Assembly: GCA_030340625.1 (NCBI GenBank)
Contig: JAOPHQ010004847.1
Location: forward strand, 15,001-79,000
Reading direction: 5' to 3'
Origin: Merluccius polli
Lineage: Eukaryota > Chordata > Actinopteri > Gadiformes > Merlucciidae
Length of the DNA: 64,000 bases
The notes under the pieces were generated by a model. It had not been told where the DNA came from, ran no database searches, and saw nothing but the letters and a program-made list of their open reading frames with translations. Below, in pieces: positions 25,294 to 41,100 of the stretch. The stretch's first letter is position 1, and each line of letters starts with the position of its first letter. Position numbers and translations under genes: made by a program.

Positions 25294-27201
25294 ATCCTGG
25301 CCATCATCTCCATCCTCTTCATCATCCTGTCCACCATCGCCTTGTCTCTGAACACCCTCCCGGAGCTCCAGGACACCGACGAGTTTGGCCAGGTCACCGA
25401 CAACCCGCAGCTGGCCCACGTGGAGGCGGCGTGCATCGCCTGGTTCACCATGGAGTACCTGCTCCGCTTCCTCTCCTCGCCCAACAAGTGGAAGTTCTTC
25501 AAGGGCCCGCTGAACGTCATCGACCTGCTGGCCATCCTGCCCTACTACGTCACCCTCTTCCTGACCGAGTCCAACAAGAGCGTGCTGCAGTTCCAGAACG
25601 TCCGGCGCGTGGTCCAGATCTTCCGGATCATGCGGATCCTGCGCATCCTGAAGCTGGCGCGTCACTCCACCGGCCTGCAGTCCCTGGGCTTCACCCTCAG
25701 GAGGAGCTACAACGAGCTGGGCCTGCTCATCCTCTTCCTGGCCATGGGCATCATGATCTTCTCGAGTCTCGTCTTCTTCGCCGAGAAGGACGAGGACGAC
25801 ACCAAGTTCAAAAGCATTCCGGCGTCCTTCTGGTGGGCGACCATTACGATGACCACGGTGGGTTACGGAGACATCTACCCCAAAACCCTCCTGGGGAAGA
25901 TAGTGGGGGGTCTGTGTTGTATAGCAGGAGTACTGGTGATCGCCCTGCCCATTCCTATCATTGTAAATAACTTCTCAGAGTTTTACAAGGAACAGAAGAG
26001 GCAGGAGAAGGCCATCAAAAGGAGAGAGGCCTTGGAGAGGGCCAAGAGAAATGGCAGCATTGTCTCCATGAACATGAAAGAGGCTTTCGCCCGCAGCGTG
26101 GAACTCGTGGACGTCACGGTGGAGGACACGGAAACGAAATTGCAGGATAACCACGTGTCTCCGAGCCACCACAAAGAGACATCCAAGCCGGCGATCTCGG
26201 AGGCCAGCCTGGCCAGGACCCTGGAGACAAGCTTCCAGGAAAGAGCCAGAAGGCCCTCAGGCCCACAGCATCCCGGGCCCTCGAGCCCACAGCACCTCGA
26301 CGCGCAGAGACTGGAGGAGATGTACAACAGCATGGCCGAGGATCAGCCTCAGCCGGGCCTGGGTGGTAAGGAGAGAGGGTCTAGAGGGTCCGCACACCCG
26401 GCGACCGAGATGGAGATGGGCAGCATCCCCGCCGAAGCCGTGGGTAAAACGGTGGATATGAAGAGCATCTCCAGCATAGACAGCTTCATCAGCTGCGCCA
26501 CCGACTTCCCGGAAAGCTCTCGCTTTTCCCAGAGCCCCGTCGGGCGGGTCAGCGCCAACCCCTGCCTGGAGACCACCGTCGAGAACGACCATGAGGACTC
26601 CTACGACGCGACCGCGCCGCGTCACGCGCCGGCCACCAAGCACGGCGCCCGTTCCTTCGGCAAGCCGCTCTCTCAGGGCTGCTCTCTCAGAGTCGACTAC
26701 AGAGGCGGGGAGGCGGGCGCTTCGTCCTCGCCCTCGGCGGGGCGGCGGGGGGGCTCGGGCGTCGGGGCGCTGTCGGACAGTTCCTCTTCCGCACGAAGCC
26801 CGGAGGTTTCTGTCTACACCACCGCCAGCAGCCGGATGCCCAGCAAGAGCCCCGAGAACCCGCCGCCGCCGCCGCCGCCCTCCGCCGGCATCTTTACGTT
26901 CCACGACGCCTCCATCAACACGTTCATCGACGCCGACACCGACGAGGAGGAGCACCACCACACCGGCGGCGGCGGCGGCTCGGGAACCGGTGCCTCCCAT
27001 AAACTGAGCCCTAAGTTTTGCTTTCAGTCCAGCTACCAGTGGAGGGGGAACCACACAGAGGGCCCTCAGAGGAGGCTACTAGGCCACCGCATGGCGCGCG
27101 TGGAGGGGCTCCCTGGGGGAGGCAAGGAGAACCACATGGCTGAGGAACTGCATCCACTTCCGGGTGAGAAGAGTCTCTCCAACGCCTCCAAAAACAATTA
27201 A
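25294..27201 (+). CDS. kcnb1: Kv2.1 voltage-gated potassium channel, last coding exon (partial gene)
   Basis: Delayed-rectifier K+ channel subunit of the plasma membrane. The exon starts after TTTCAG at 25,294 in phase 0 and runs 635 codons to TAA. In order it encodes S1 (ILAIISILFIILSTIALSL), S2, S3, the S4 sensor with regularly spaced Arg/Lys (about 25,591-25,665), S5, the filter TTVGYGD (25,852-25,872) and S6 with PIPI (25,948-25,959). A long cytoplasmic tail follows, containing the clustering segment SSIDSFISCATDF (26,470-26,508), which in Kv2.1 binds VAP proteins at ER-plasma membrane junctions. The T1 domain lies on an upstream exon outside the window. DEDDTKFKSIP and IDADTDEEE favour Kv2.1 over Kv2.2. 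The tail is somewhat shorter than the human one and has a proline run near 26,865. Confidence 0.97.
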   Translation: MLAIISILFIILSTIALSLNTLPELQDTDEFGQVTDNPQLAHVEAACIAWFTMEYLLRFLSSPNKWKFFKGPLNVIDLLAILPYYVTLFLTESNKSVLQFQNVRRVVQIFRIMRILRILKLARHSTGLQSLGFTLRRSYNELGLLILFLAMGIMIFSSLVFFAEKDEDDTKFKSIPASFWWATITMTTVGYGDIYPKTLLGKIVGGLCCIAGVLVIALPIPIIVNNFSEFYKEQKRQEKAIKRREALERAKRNGSIVSMNMKEAFARSVELVDVTVEDTETKLQDNHVSPSHHKETSKPAISEASLARTLETSFQERARRPSGPQHPGPSSPQHLDAQRLEEMYNSMAEDQPQPGLGGKERGSRGSAHPATEMEMGSIPAEAVGKTVDMKSISSIDSFISCATDFPESSRFSQSPVGRVSANPCLETTVENDHEDSYDATAPRHAPATKHGARSFGKPLSQGCSLRVDYRGGEAGASSSPSAGRRGGSGVGALSDSSSSARSPEVSVYTTASSRMPSKSPENPPPPPPPSAGIFTFHDASINTFIDADTDEEEHHHTGGGGGSGTGASHKLSPKFCFQSSYQWRGNHTEGPQRRLLGHRMARVEGLPGGGKENHMAEELHPLPGEKSLSNASKNN

Positions 27202-27210
27202 GGGAGGGGA

Positions 27211-27247
<37 letters not shown>

Positions 27248-27402
27248 GGGACGAGGGGAAAGCATGAACAGTCCAAATCAAACCACAATAGGAGATAGGA
27301 CAGAGAAATTACCATGTGAATTACAATTTCAGATTATTGAAACACAGATTTCTACATTGTACAGCACATAGATGGAAGCCTATATTATACCCTACACAAT
27401 AC

Positions 27403-27416
27403 AATAAAGGAATAAA
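27403..27416 (+). promoter_or_regulatory. kcnb1: Two candidate poly(A) signals after kcnb1
   Basis: AATAAA occurs at 27,403-27,408 and 27,411-27,416, about 200 nt after the kcnb1 stop. Kv2.1 messages often have much longer 3' UTRs, so a more distal end is also possible. Confidence 0.45.
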
Positions 27417-27778
27417 CAATGACTATTCTTTTTTTTCAAAATGCTGGGAACTTCTCTAGGATGTTTGGATCGCTGGATCAAAACAACAGGGTTGAAACAT
27501 AATAGTGCAGACTGGGAGAAGATATTATTATTATTATATTGAGACATAACAATTTTCATTCCCCTTATACCATGGCGTAGCTATGACAACTGGCATGTGT
27601 TGATATCATATACAGTATCTATAGTTTTCCTTCTAATACTTCCTCAAAACTGGCCTTAGAATATTTATTCACTCTAATGTTTAATTAATATATTTGTTTT
27701 TATTTGTTTTTGTGTGTATGTGTGTGTGCGTGTGCGTGTATGTGTGTATGTGCATGTGTGTGCGCGTGTGCGTGCGCG

Positions 27779-27825
<47 letters not shown>

Positions 27826-29098
27826 CTATGAAGTAGGCTATACATAAAGTTCACACACTTGTATTAATGGCTATGGCGTTGCTCTCTCGGCTCTCTGAAT
27901 GTGTAGGCAAACTCTTTCCTCATTAACTCCAATTTTATTGACTCATTTTCACTCTTTAACACCATATGTTTGCTAATATACGCTTAGAAAGAAATGATAC
28001 ACTGTGAGCCTGTTTCGATTTGTTTGACCTCTGTTCCCATTCTGGAAACTACAATGATTATGTCTAATCTAAACATAAAAAGATTTGTTTTGAATAATTT
28101 CTTATTTTGTCGGTTTCCAACTTGCTTTTGTGTCCCTCAAATTGCGCTGATCCACTCTCGGTTCAACATGTCCACTTGTTGTAATGCTCTGGAAAAAGAG
28201 GAGGTTGTCTGGGACAAGGAGCTGTGTCATTGTAATCATTCCTGTCATGAGCCTATGCATCCTTTGACTAACTGATTGACCATGTGCTTCATATCATATG
28301 ACAATTAACGTTTCAATTTCTCCCATTGGAAATACAGGCTCTGAATAATATCATGTTTTCTCTTTCCTCTGTTGGGTTTCCCATACTGCATGAGTGTAAA
28401 TATGATACATGCATCATGATGAAGGAAAACAAATATAACAAATATATTATTACACTAGATACATAATCAAAATATACATTTATATTTTTAAGATATTTTC
28501 TAAAGAAGGGACTCCTAGATCAATATATTATGCTAATCTTATAGTTTTGCATTTTAATATATTTGTTATTTTTAATGGGTTGCATTTATTAAATAGTGTG
28601 ATGATGGACCTTATATTGTTGGCTACCGCCACCTTAAAATGCATAGTGCAATGTAAGGGAACCAAAAAGATGCTTCAAATAGATGTAGTTCTTCAATAAT
28701 CTGTATTAAGGATCACTGTTATATAATGGCTGAGATGTTTTACATTCATATGGTTTCCCTGCTATGAAGCAATCTGTGTTTTTACGTTGTAATCGGCGGA
28801 ACACTTCTTGATGGGAAAGCCATTAGTGCTTATCTAAAGTGTCCAGCCAGGAGTAAGTTTAGCATAAACTATATTTAAAAACACCAAGAGACATTTTATG
28901 GATGGTTTAGAGTAGACAGTGTGAATTGGGTTGAATTGAGGTGCACACCGATTGGCTGAGAGGGAACAGTGCGCTTTATTTTTACACCTTTTCATACACT
29001 AATTAAATTAGCGACAAGCTGGGGATCACAGCAAGGGGTCCGCTCCCCCACAGAAGAGTTCACAATATCCAACACGCACAAGCTATACCTCCAAGCGC

Positions 29099-29146
<48 letters not shown>

Positions 29147-29817
29147 CTAAATAAGCCCATTCTCCAGGGTCACGGCCCTTCACTTATAGACCATATGAGG
29201 TTCTGTATGTTGGTCATCTGGTCCCCTTCTGCTCTTGTGACTTTTATGTTGGGTTTTATTTTTGTATTTTTTTCATGCATCATCAGTCCACCTATACCGA
29301 GTCTTGGAGTCCGAAAAAAAGGAAAAGCTGCTTTAATTGCTGCAATCGTTTGACGTGACGTGAGGCGTACATACGGTCTCTGTGCCTTTGCTTTTAACCA
29401 ACACCTGCCCCACACCCCGAATCTGTCACTGGGGTTTCTGGAGATGGAGAACTAATGAAAACCAAACCATGTCCATAGTTGGTAAATAGAGAGAACCGGG
29501 TGACCATTTATTTCCATTAGAGATCTCATCTCTTGCACACTCACACCTTGATGCATTACGCATTTACATTACACACAAAAACAAACAAACATGTGTAGAC
29601 TCATACAGGGCGCAAAACAGTTTCCATGGTGACTGTTGGTGATGTATAACTCACATTGGCAACAAGAAAGTGTCACAATGTGAGGACATAGAAATGTCTG
29701 TTTCAAAGGAAATGAAAATGTTCCTTCATTACTTCATTCATTCAATCAGTCACTTAGTCATTTGGCTTCAGTCTGATGCGACCACACTTATTTAGTTATT
29801 TCAATAATGAAATGTAG

Positions 29818-29862
<45 letters not shown>

Positions 29863-30494
29863 AAATAGACAGGCACTAGCCGACCACAGCAAAGTTACTA
29901 TGGTGGAGTTGTAAACCGTGAACTGAATAGAGGAGACCGCAGTTGTCAAGAGTGCCGCGGGCTATCATTATTATTATAAATATTTAAAGATTGTTTTACT
30001 GTCGCAAATATTCTTCCTCATATCCTGCAACCGAGCCCACATTTTACCATGAAGGTATGGACAGTGTCATACAAGACCAGTCGGTGAATAATTGAGTCAT
30101 GGCATGGGGATAACTTAAACATCATGACGTGTTTATTTTAGCAATATGGGGCAGCCTCCGTTCTAGTTTTCCTGACGGATAGAAGAGTCTAAATGCATCC
30201 GCACCGCTCGGGTCGAAAAGCCTCGTCTTTGTGTCTCGTCGTCACTCTTAATATATGACAAACACAAGGAGAGGTTGGCTTTTTGATGTATTTTTTCATG
30301 TCACGTTCACTTCTCGCAGTCTATAAATATGAGTGTGGGCTGCGCAGAGGACAAGCAGAAGGATCTGTCCTAGACATGCCTTTGTCAGATGGCGGTGCAG
30401 CGACCCAGGACACAAACTTTCAGGATCCCCTCCGGGAAGCTATGGGACATCCACTTCACCGGAAAGTGTTGATGTGTGTGTGGGAAATTATTGG

Positions 30495-30538
<44 letters not shown>

Positions 30539-30576
30539 TGTGTGTGTGTGTTTGTGTGGAAATCAAGGGGAGTGGG

Positions 30577-30617
<41 letters not shown>

Positions 30618-32080
30618 TGTTCCATGGTATAAGAAAGGACTGCAATCGTTTTCTAATTGAGGTATTCATTTCAATGTTGGCCTTTGTGCTTTTTTTTTAA
30701 TGCTCGTATTCTGATTACTGCCCTTCACTCTTTCTGAGTTGAATTAGTGTAGATAACTATTTAGTCAGCTTTGTTTAACTGACACTGCCCACCCCTCCTT
30801 TGTATTTCCAGGAAACAATTTACTTCATTATAAAGTTTACTACTTTTTATTGTAGCATACTGATTTCAGGAATCTTGTAGACTCTTGTGCTTTCCTGACT
30901 TTCAATGCATGTAGCGCTGCTAAAACGCAAAGACTGAAGAAAGTGTTTATTTTTTATTTGTCTCCTTTTACTGCCTAATAAAAAGCCATTAATGTTAAAT
31001 GTGTAATATTTATTTTCCCTAGCTTGAGGTCAAAACACATTGTCGACGCCACAGCCTGTGGTCAAAATGACCAAATACAACACCGCCATCTAGAGGCCGC
31101 CGGTAGTCAGTACATAGCAGCGGTAAAGGAAAAACACATCAGTAATGATAACTAACAATATGGTAAAAAAGAAAAAAAAAACATGTAATGAAAATCTAAT
31201 AATAAAACTAATTAAAGATTAATAATAATAATAAAAAGAGAGCAGGCTAAATGTTGAGATCATTTTGAATCTATATCTATAATGTACTTATTAGTTTATT
31301 TTAAAGGTACAATATGCAACATTTATTTTATCTGAAATGTGCTCTAAAACACATTCTGTCATGTAGGCTGTAAGACTACAGGGATCTGGGCTGATGGGTT
31401 GATTGCTGAAATAGTTTAACTGCTAGTTGAAGTTCTTCACAAATAAAGTGATATAATGTCTTGTTCAGGTCAGCATGGTGTAGCCTAACGGTTGGGTTTT
31501 AATCACTAAGGCTGGTATTGATTAAACAAATGTGAAGATAAAAGAGATGTAGGCCTATGTCTGAATGGGTAGGCCCATATTAGTTTATATTTTCACTTGA
31601 AACAAATATCTAGGCCTACTCAACAGGAAGATAAATGTGGGAAATATTCTGGATTTGTGGACACGTGTCTAACCTTAAAAGTATGGATAAGCCTCTTTAT
31701 ATCATATCAGAGAAATGTTAGTCACGTGATGTGTGGCCAAGTTAGTGACTGAAGTCCAAAGTGATGTGCTGTAAGCCTATTAGGCCTAAATTTGTTACTT
31801 AAGCTGATTATCAGTCCTTTCAATCAATAGGATAACAATAACAATTATTTAGATCTTTTTTTTTGTTTTAAATAACGCAAATAATTACTTAATGAATAAC
31901 CTATAATAACCATATTTTTTTCCTAAATATATCATTTCATGCAGCCTATTTAATGTTTTCTGCCATGTGGCTTGCGTGACGTGACTTCTAACCCCCTTTC
32001 ACTTTAGCCCCACTGACTGTTATGGACAATTCATGCGCACGAGTTGCGCCCTCCGCTAATCTGCGCCAGGACGTCTTCCC

Positions 32081-32127
32081 ATTGGCGCTCAGCGTCAAAC
32101 GCGCGTTACATAAAACAGCTGTCCAAT
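32081..32127 (+). promoter_or_regulatory. Candidate proximal promoter with two CCAAT boxes
   Basis: An inverted CCAAT (ATTGG, 32,081-32,085) and a direct CCAAT (32,123-32,127) lie in GC-rich sequence with several GCGC words, about 260-300 bp upstream of the RDH10-like start codon. CCAAT pairs at this spacing suggest NF-Y binding. No clear TATA box at a fixed distance was found. Confidence 0.45.
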
Positions 32128-32187
32128 GGCGCGGGTCGCGCAGCAGGGCGCCGCGACCGGTGACCCAGCATCCCTGGCGGCCTGCCC

Positions 32188-32339
<152 letters not shown>

Positions 32340-32381
32340 GTGGCGCACGAACGAGCACGGAAAAACCGCCATTTGCGCAAA

Positions 32382-34299
<1,918 letters not shown>

Positions 34300-35165
34300 C
34301 GTCCTTCCAGCTACAGGACGGCTGTACAAACCAAAGCATCCTTGTACAAGAAACAACAAAAGTGAATGTCAAATGTGTTTGAGAAATGTATGAATATTTC
34401 ACACAAAGTACTGGATTTGTTTTGAATTATTTAATGTACTCATCTGACTCAACACCTTTATTATAAAGGAATATACTAACCAAATCAGAAACACGTTATT
34501 TTTCTACAGTGAAGAAGCTATACGTTGTAAGTGCTGAGATTTTTGGTTCAAAATAAGGTGTACATATTAAACATAAGACTAAAAGACAAGGCTCTATACA
34601 AGTGCTTCTCTTTAATCACATTAACAGACAGTGTCAAAATGAAGAACAAACAAATCTACAAGGGACATGCAACAGAGATGAAAAATGATGTTTAAGCCAT
34701 AAAGATTAAAGAGTCTTCCACGGCAGTATAAAGCAATCCAATGAAATGTAAAGGAAATCAAACCATAGTTCAAATGGTGGTTTCCGAATGCTGAGTCAAT
34801 TCATTTCCATTGATCTTATTATTAAATACACTTATTATATCAAAGCATGATACCAAAAATACCATGAATATATCCTCTGCTCTTGCCATTGCCACAGCAC
34901 GCACAGGACCACCTAAAACGGAAAGTCATCACTGAAGTCAAATTCTCATTTCTTCTGGGTTTTGTTTTGCACTGCATTTTTTAAAAGCTCATTAAAAAGA
35001 AGACAACGTGGAACGTTCACATCCAAGCAGCACAAGTCACATCCCAATTAACCAAGCTCATGTCAAACTCAAGCCACGTAGTCTAAGGGAGCTTGGGTCG
35101 AAACCGGCCGCAAGACAGCCTGCTCTGTGTGCAGTGTATTCTGGTCTAGTGGAGAAGGTGTCATT
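34300..35165. other. Convergent 3' UTR region
   Basis: About 870 bp between the RDH10-like stop and the cse1l stop, which face each other. It is AT-rich, with no reading frame of interest, and is presumably the two 3' UTRs. Confidence 0.75.
34566..34616. promoter_or_regulatory. Facing poly(A) signals of two convergent genes
   Basis: ATTAAA on the plus strand (34,566-34,571) is a candidate 3' end for the RDH10-like gene. ATTAAA on the minus strand (plus positions 34,611-34,616) is a candidate for cse1l. Cleavage from each would fall between them, so the two transcripts would end within a few tens of bases of each other. A minus-strand AATAAA further on (34,457-34,462) would make them overlap. 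Confidence 0.4.
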
Positions 35166-38100
35166 CTAAATCAACTGCACAGAGGCTGCCTGCAGGTATC
35201 CCTGCAAGAACTGGAGGGCCTCTGCATTCAGGCTGGTGGTCAGCATGGAGGGGACCTGGGAGGACAAGAAGTCAATATTCAATCTGACGTCAGTAATGGA
35301 TTCACTTAAGTATCGCACATTTTTTAACGAGTGAATCGACGTTTGTATTTGTACTTTTTATGTTCAACGGTGTTTATCGTTTTCAAATGAAATGCATACA
35401 AGTACACTACATGCATCCTTCCCTTAAACCCTCCCAGTATAGCTGCAGAAATAAAAGTCAGAAAGACTGACGTGTGATGTGCATTGTTTTTGGAAATATG
35501 CCTCGTGACATACAGTCTCCGTATGATTCAACTTTTTCCCCATGGTCTAGTAAACAAATCGCAATACATCGTAATATCAAATCGCAATACATATCGAATC
35601 GGCACCCAAGTATCACGATAGCATCAAATCGGTAGCTAAGCATACGGTCCCAGCCCTAAGCCGTCAGCCACGTCTCAACTGTGCTGTGTACTCATCCCAT
35701 CGGTCTGAAAACATACCCGTCCGGGACAGGCGGTGGAGAGCTTGTGGAGGGACTGGGCCAGCAGGATCTTGGGGTTGCCCATGGTCTCTCCGATGGGGTC
35801 GTGCTCCTTCTTGCCGGCGAAGGCCAGCTGGGAGAAGGCCGTCTGGTAGCCCGGCGTGTCCTCGATGTCGATGAAGTGCTCGTCGTCTGGGATGCTGTCG
35901 TCTTCCGGCAGCTCAAAGAACCCGATCAGGGCCTGAAGCAGCGGGGTCCTGGCGAGGAAAGAACAACACGCCTCGTTGACTAACGGACGGCACTGGCTTG
36001 AACACTTCTAAAGCATCGACTACGGGACAGAGGTGAGCCAGGCTGTATTTTCTCGAGGTCTGTTTCTAACCAGAGCTTTGTGTATTCGGTGTCCATCATG
36101 GCGGGACATTCGGTGAGTATTTTTGTAATGCCCACGGCGCAGATCTTCTTCTCCACCGGGCCAGACACCTTCTGGACCTCCGGAATAATGATCTTCTCCA
36201 GGACCATGCCAAACATCCTGAAACACAACATGCGGCAGGGTCAACCTCACACACACAAGCATAAACCCCAAGTTCTTTATGTTGCCCACACTATGGGGAT
36301 ACTTTGAAGGTGTAAACAACGGCCCATCTGGACTCACTTTGGCTGGATGCTATCAAAGATCTCCTGCAGTGCGATAGCTCCATATTTCACACCGTAGAGG
36401 TTGATAAACACCAAGAAACCTGGAGAAGAGCAATACAGGAACAGTCAAGCAGCACTCCACCACAGAATACAACCATGTTTCCAACTGCAAAAGCTTAAGG
36501 GATTGCCGACAGAGCAAAGTCGTGTCAAGATGACAGTCACTTGTTTTGCAATAAAGTTGTGGTCTGCTCTGCCATCTAACAAACATCTAAAATATTAAAC
36601 GTGTAAATCTTGGACATTTCAAAAGTACAGCTTTCCTGATTTCTCAAGTCAGTGAACCAAAACGAATAGCAGTAGCTGTGTTATAAGTTATGCCATGAAG
36701 TGATGGCCCGAATACATAATTTCAAGGTTTGGATTTTTTCCTAAACAAATGTGTTAGCGTAAAGTAAACGCAAAAAGTAAAACTACAATATCACGGAGGA
36801 TTGCTGCATGGACGGTGTCAGTGGCATTCCACTCATTGGTCCAAGTCAGACTCTGTTAGGGCAGAGCTTCAGTGTAAACGTTTCCAAAGACGCACAGATT
36901 TCTTTGGCCTCTTGACTACAGCTCTGTCAGACCTGCCGATTCTCACACTGGACGGCAGGTGTCAAAGTGGTACCGAAGTATTAAAATAAAGTTCTAATGT
37001 CTGAATACAAAACTAACAAAGGATACTTTGGTTACTGGAATATTTGGGGCCAGCCCTAAGTGATACAGGACGTGAATATCAAAGATGTGAAAGGAATAAA
37101 TACACAGAAACCCAGCCAAAGTAACGTTAGATGCGAGCTACCCTTCCCTTCTAGTCATTGAGCATGGACATAGCTACACTCGGTGGCCCTTACTTTTTAT
37201 GAACTTGGTGGTTTTGGAGCTCTGTAGCCTTTGGAAGAGCAAAATGAAGATCTGTTTCCTGTATTGCGTGATGGATTCTCTGACAAAAACAAAGGGTGAA
37301 ATGAAAAGAAAGTTAGGATCTAAACACAATCGGTTTCATCGAGTCATGTATTCCAGCAAATCACACTCTCTCAAACAACACGTTGGAGTTTCCTTGAATG
37401 ACTCACGATGGCATGTGCTCCACGATGCTGTTGAGGAGGTAGAAGCCCTGGTGGTCGTTGGCCTTGGAGGCAATAAGCTTTTGGAAGACTCCAAGCAGTC
37501 CAGGCTAAAGCAACAGACAAGGTGACCATGTTGTGACCCCAGCATCAAATCAATAAGCAAATATATAAAAAGGACAAATGATAATTAAAAATGTAAACCA
37601 AGAACTATAACAGTACTGGCACATCTGGTACGATAAGCACTACGTACTATTTTATCCGCAGCAGAGGTGGCAATGGTGGAAGCCCCCTTCTCTAGGTAGG
37701 CCTGGAGCAGCCGCACCAGAGGAGGGATGTTTCCTGCTCGCTCCCACAGGGCCGGCTGCAGGAGGTGGGGGAACAGAGCCATGTAGGAGGCGGGGATGGA
37801 GTCCGAGTGGATCTCCAGGAGGAGGGACATGACCTGGAACACGTATGGAACAAACTCTGCAACAGAGGACAGAAGGGACATTATATGGCTTGTACATCAG
37901 AATGCATCATGGGATTTTGTTTGTTGGCGATACTCGATACCATATTGAGAGAGTTGGAGTACTGGAAAATCCCCAAATCAACATACATATACCGTAACCT
38001 TGGCAAATGAAAACTTTGTTTTGCCACGTCTCGCATGAGAAACAGCGGTTCAAAACACAACAATGTCTCCCCATAATGACAAATCATTACACAATGAATT

Positions 38101-41100
38101 ACTAAACAATTACCAAAAAAACATGACTACCAACCAGAGGTTGAGCTAGACTTTTTCGTTGTCCGTCATTTTGACTGACAGGGTCATAAAAATCCTGTCA
38201 TAATCTATTTTTACCGGTCACTTTAATTTTTTATATGATAATAATGACATGTTCAATAGCATTTAATTTTAATTCATTTTTAATTAATATTCAGTCCAAA
38301 CAAGCTGAACAAATAATCCACACCGTGGATACACACATCAAGCAGAAAAATATGTAAGGGATAATGCCCGACTTCGCGGAAGCAACCGTCCTCCGGTTTG
38401 CGTCGGACGGTTCACGCCTCCGCGTCGTCCATTCATTTCTGTTAATGGACACCTCGAAGGGCATTATCCCGCTTATACCATGGTCACTTGCCAAAGAAAA
38501 GAAATTAAGACCATTAAATAATATTTGCATGCGTTTTACAATCAAAATATAAAGTTTTTCACAAGCCATAATTTAGTTTCCCTGGTAACGCCTGAGGGTC
38601 TGACTAATACCTGGCACAATCATTACCCTCCCGTAAGGTTCTTATGCAACAGAAACGTTGTTCACTCCTCCAGTAAATAGGACGGACCTTAGATACGACT
38701 TGGCAACGGGAGGTATTCTAGTCCGCTCAGCTATGAGCCAGAGAGCTAACGTTATGCATTGTACATTATAAGTCGAAATTCGTCCCAGCCTTTATACCAC
38801 AGATACTATAGGGTCTATAGCATATAACCGTGTTTTCTGATTACAGTTTAATGCATTTTTCACAATTTACCAGCTGTCGTTTTGACGACTAATCACGCGC
38901 CATTCGTTTCAATGGGAATCGCGACAGTCTATGCTTTCAACATAAAGTGTACATATTTATAATTTGAAATGTGTCCCAGCCTTTATACCACAGATACTAT
39001 AGGGTCTATAGCATATAACCACGTTTTCTGATTACAGTTTAATGCATTTTTCACAATTTACCAGCTCTCGTTTTGAAGGCTGAACAGACAATTTGACTGG
39101 AACTACTTAGTAGGTTAGCCTGGCTCCGCCCTCCGACGTACTTCCGCTCAATTTTCATTTCCCTTCAGTACTCTGTCTGGGTTTTCGGCATATTCGCGGG
39201 TTTTCTCCCGGTAAAGTTTTACCTGTCCAATCAGCGAACAGAGGGAGTGGCTGAGAACGATGACGTTGAAGTCGTGCGCTAGTTTGAGTTGTAGTACATT
39301 CGCCTGACATTTCCAATTGTTCCGTTTACTCTTAAATTCAAAGTACAAAACCTGCAGCTCTTGTTGACATCCATCTTCACACTCTACTCTGTTCATTGCA
39401 ATGAGGTATCACGGATATAGTTGTTGTTGGTCTGGGGTCTGGGCGGCTACGTCACGTGGTTTCCGGTCGGTTCTGTCGCATGACATACGTCACGACCAAA
39501 CGTTAGCGATTGGTTATGGCAGATTCGGAGTGGCACTGGGCAGATCCAATAGTTTTAAACTTCAACAGAGCACCCGCCTTCAGTTAGTTAACAATTGTCA
39601 ATGGTGAGTGGCCAGACTCTCTGTACAAATGAAATGTAGTACGAGAGGCTGGTGACCAGGCTATTAGTAGGTGTCCATATATCAGGGATTAATGGCCACC
39701 CTGCAGCCAATCAGAATCGAGTATTCCCTCTCCGTTGCCATGGTTACCATCTAGCGTTTGAGCCAGCACAATAATCTAACTGTCATCAGGCAATTTGACC
39801 CGAACGTCTTTCCTAGGTGTACATTAACACTTTTTAACGTACACCCGCCAGCCAATCAGAATCGAGTATTCACCCAGACCATGGTACGAAGTAAGAATAA
39901 CGGCCGCCAGGCGATTCGTGTATAGTGGGGCTTGACTGTCATCACGCCGATATTTCGCGTATAGTGGGGCTTGACAGTGATTCATCACCACAATGCGGGC
40001 GGAGAGCTAGTTGATCCACTAGTCAACACGCGGGAGCTAGTTGATCCACTAGTCAACACGCGGGAGCTAGTTGATCCACTAGTCAACACACCCCCAAGCG
40101 AACGAGTTTTCAAGGTGGCGCGATGTCGCGGATAATTCGCGTATAGTGGGGCTTCTAGTAGGGTTGTGCCGATGGACGATGTCCTCGTCCAGCGTGATGG
40201 CTGACTGACATCACGATGGAGAGCCACCATCGTGATTCCACGCCCCCCTCGTCCGACACACTAATCCTATAGTCTCTTCTATAGTTATTACCTAAAAACT
40301 TTGCAGGGATTGCTCTGTAAATAAATTGAAAATATAACTAATGGTCCATATAAAGTGTTGTAAGTTAGCTAGGGCTGCCCCCTAATAGTCGGCTTAGTCG
40401 ATCGACGGAGGCTTAGTCGAATACGTTTTCATTAGCCGAGCAAAAAGTAAAACATAAAAATAAGAAGGCATGGTGATTGCGGCTTTAGTTGTGTCTGTGT
40501 CTGATCGCTGTAATTCGGAGCGTTAATATTGGTTGAATATCTACTATCTTTCTAACTTTAAAAAACACTTTAGTATTTTGTTAAAACGATAGTCGCACAT
40601 CCCTAGTAACTACGCCCATGAAGGTGAACCCTCCCGGACTCCGCTATTAACATGAACCGCTCCGCCGGAGGAGCCGCACATCCACACACACACCGGACAC
40701 CAAAATACAAACAAACATGTGTTCCATTTGATTGCTTTTAAATACAGTTATGTGCAGTTATACGGTAAATACGATTATTAAAAGTGTTGGTCCATGCCGT
40801 TAACGGCCCCGCCTCCCCCCCGACGACGATATCATCGTCCATCACGATGTTTTACTGTAAACATCGTCAACTGCCAATTTAAGGGCCATCGCCCAACCCT
40901 AGCTTCTAGGTTCCTCGCGTGCCCGCAATCAAATGTTTCACGTGGGTTTGTTGTTTCTTTCTTCTTTTCTACTTTTCTTCTTCTACAAGAGCCAATTAAT
41001 ATGCTCATCGCCACCAAGTGGTCAGGGTGTGAAATGCAATCTGTCAAAATGACGGACGGTCCTCAGATTTTTCCGTCACCGTTTTAAAAAAACGGTCAAT

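Noticed and set aside
26257..27054. 265-codon frame antisense to kcnb1
   Set aside because: GC-rich shadow of the kcnb1 tail, Arg/Gly/Val-rich with no recognisable domain or splice context.
40004..40092. CRISPR-like regularly spaced repeats
   Set aside because: Three contiguous 30-bp tandem units without unique spacers, in a vertebrate intron.
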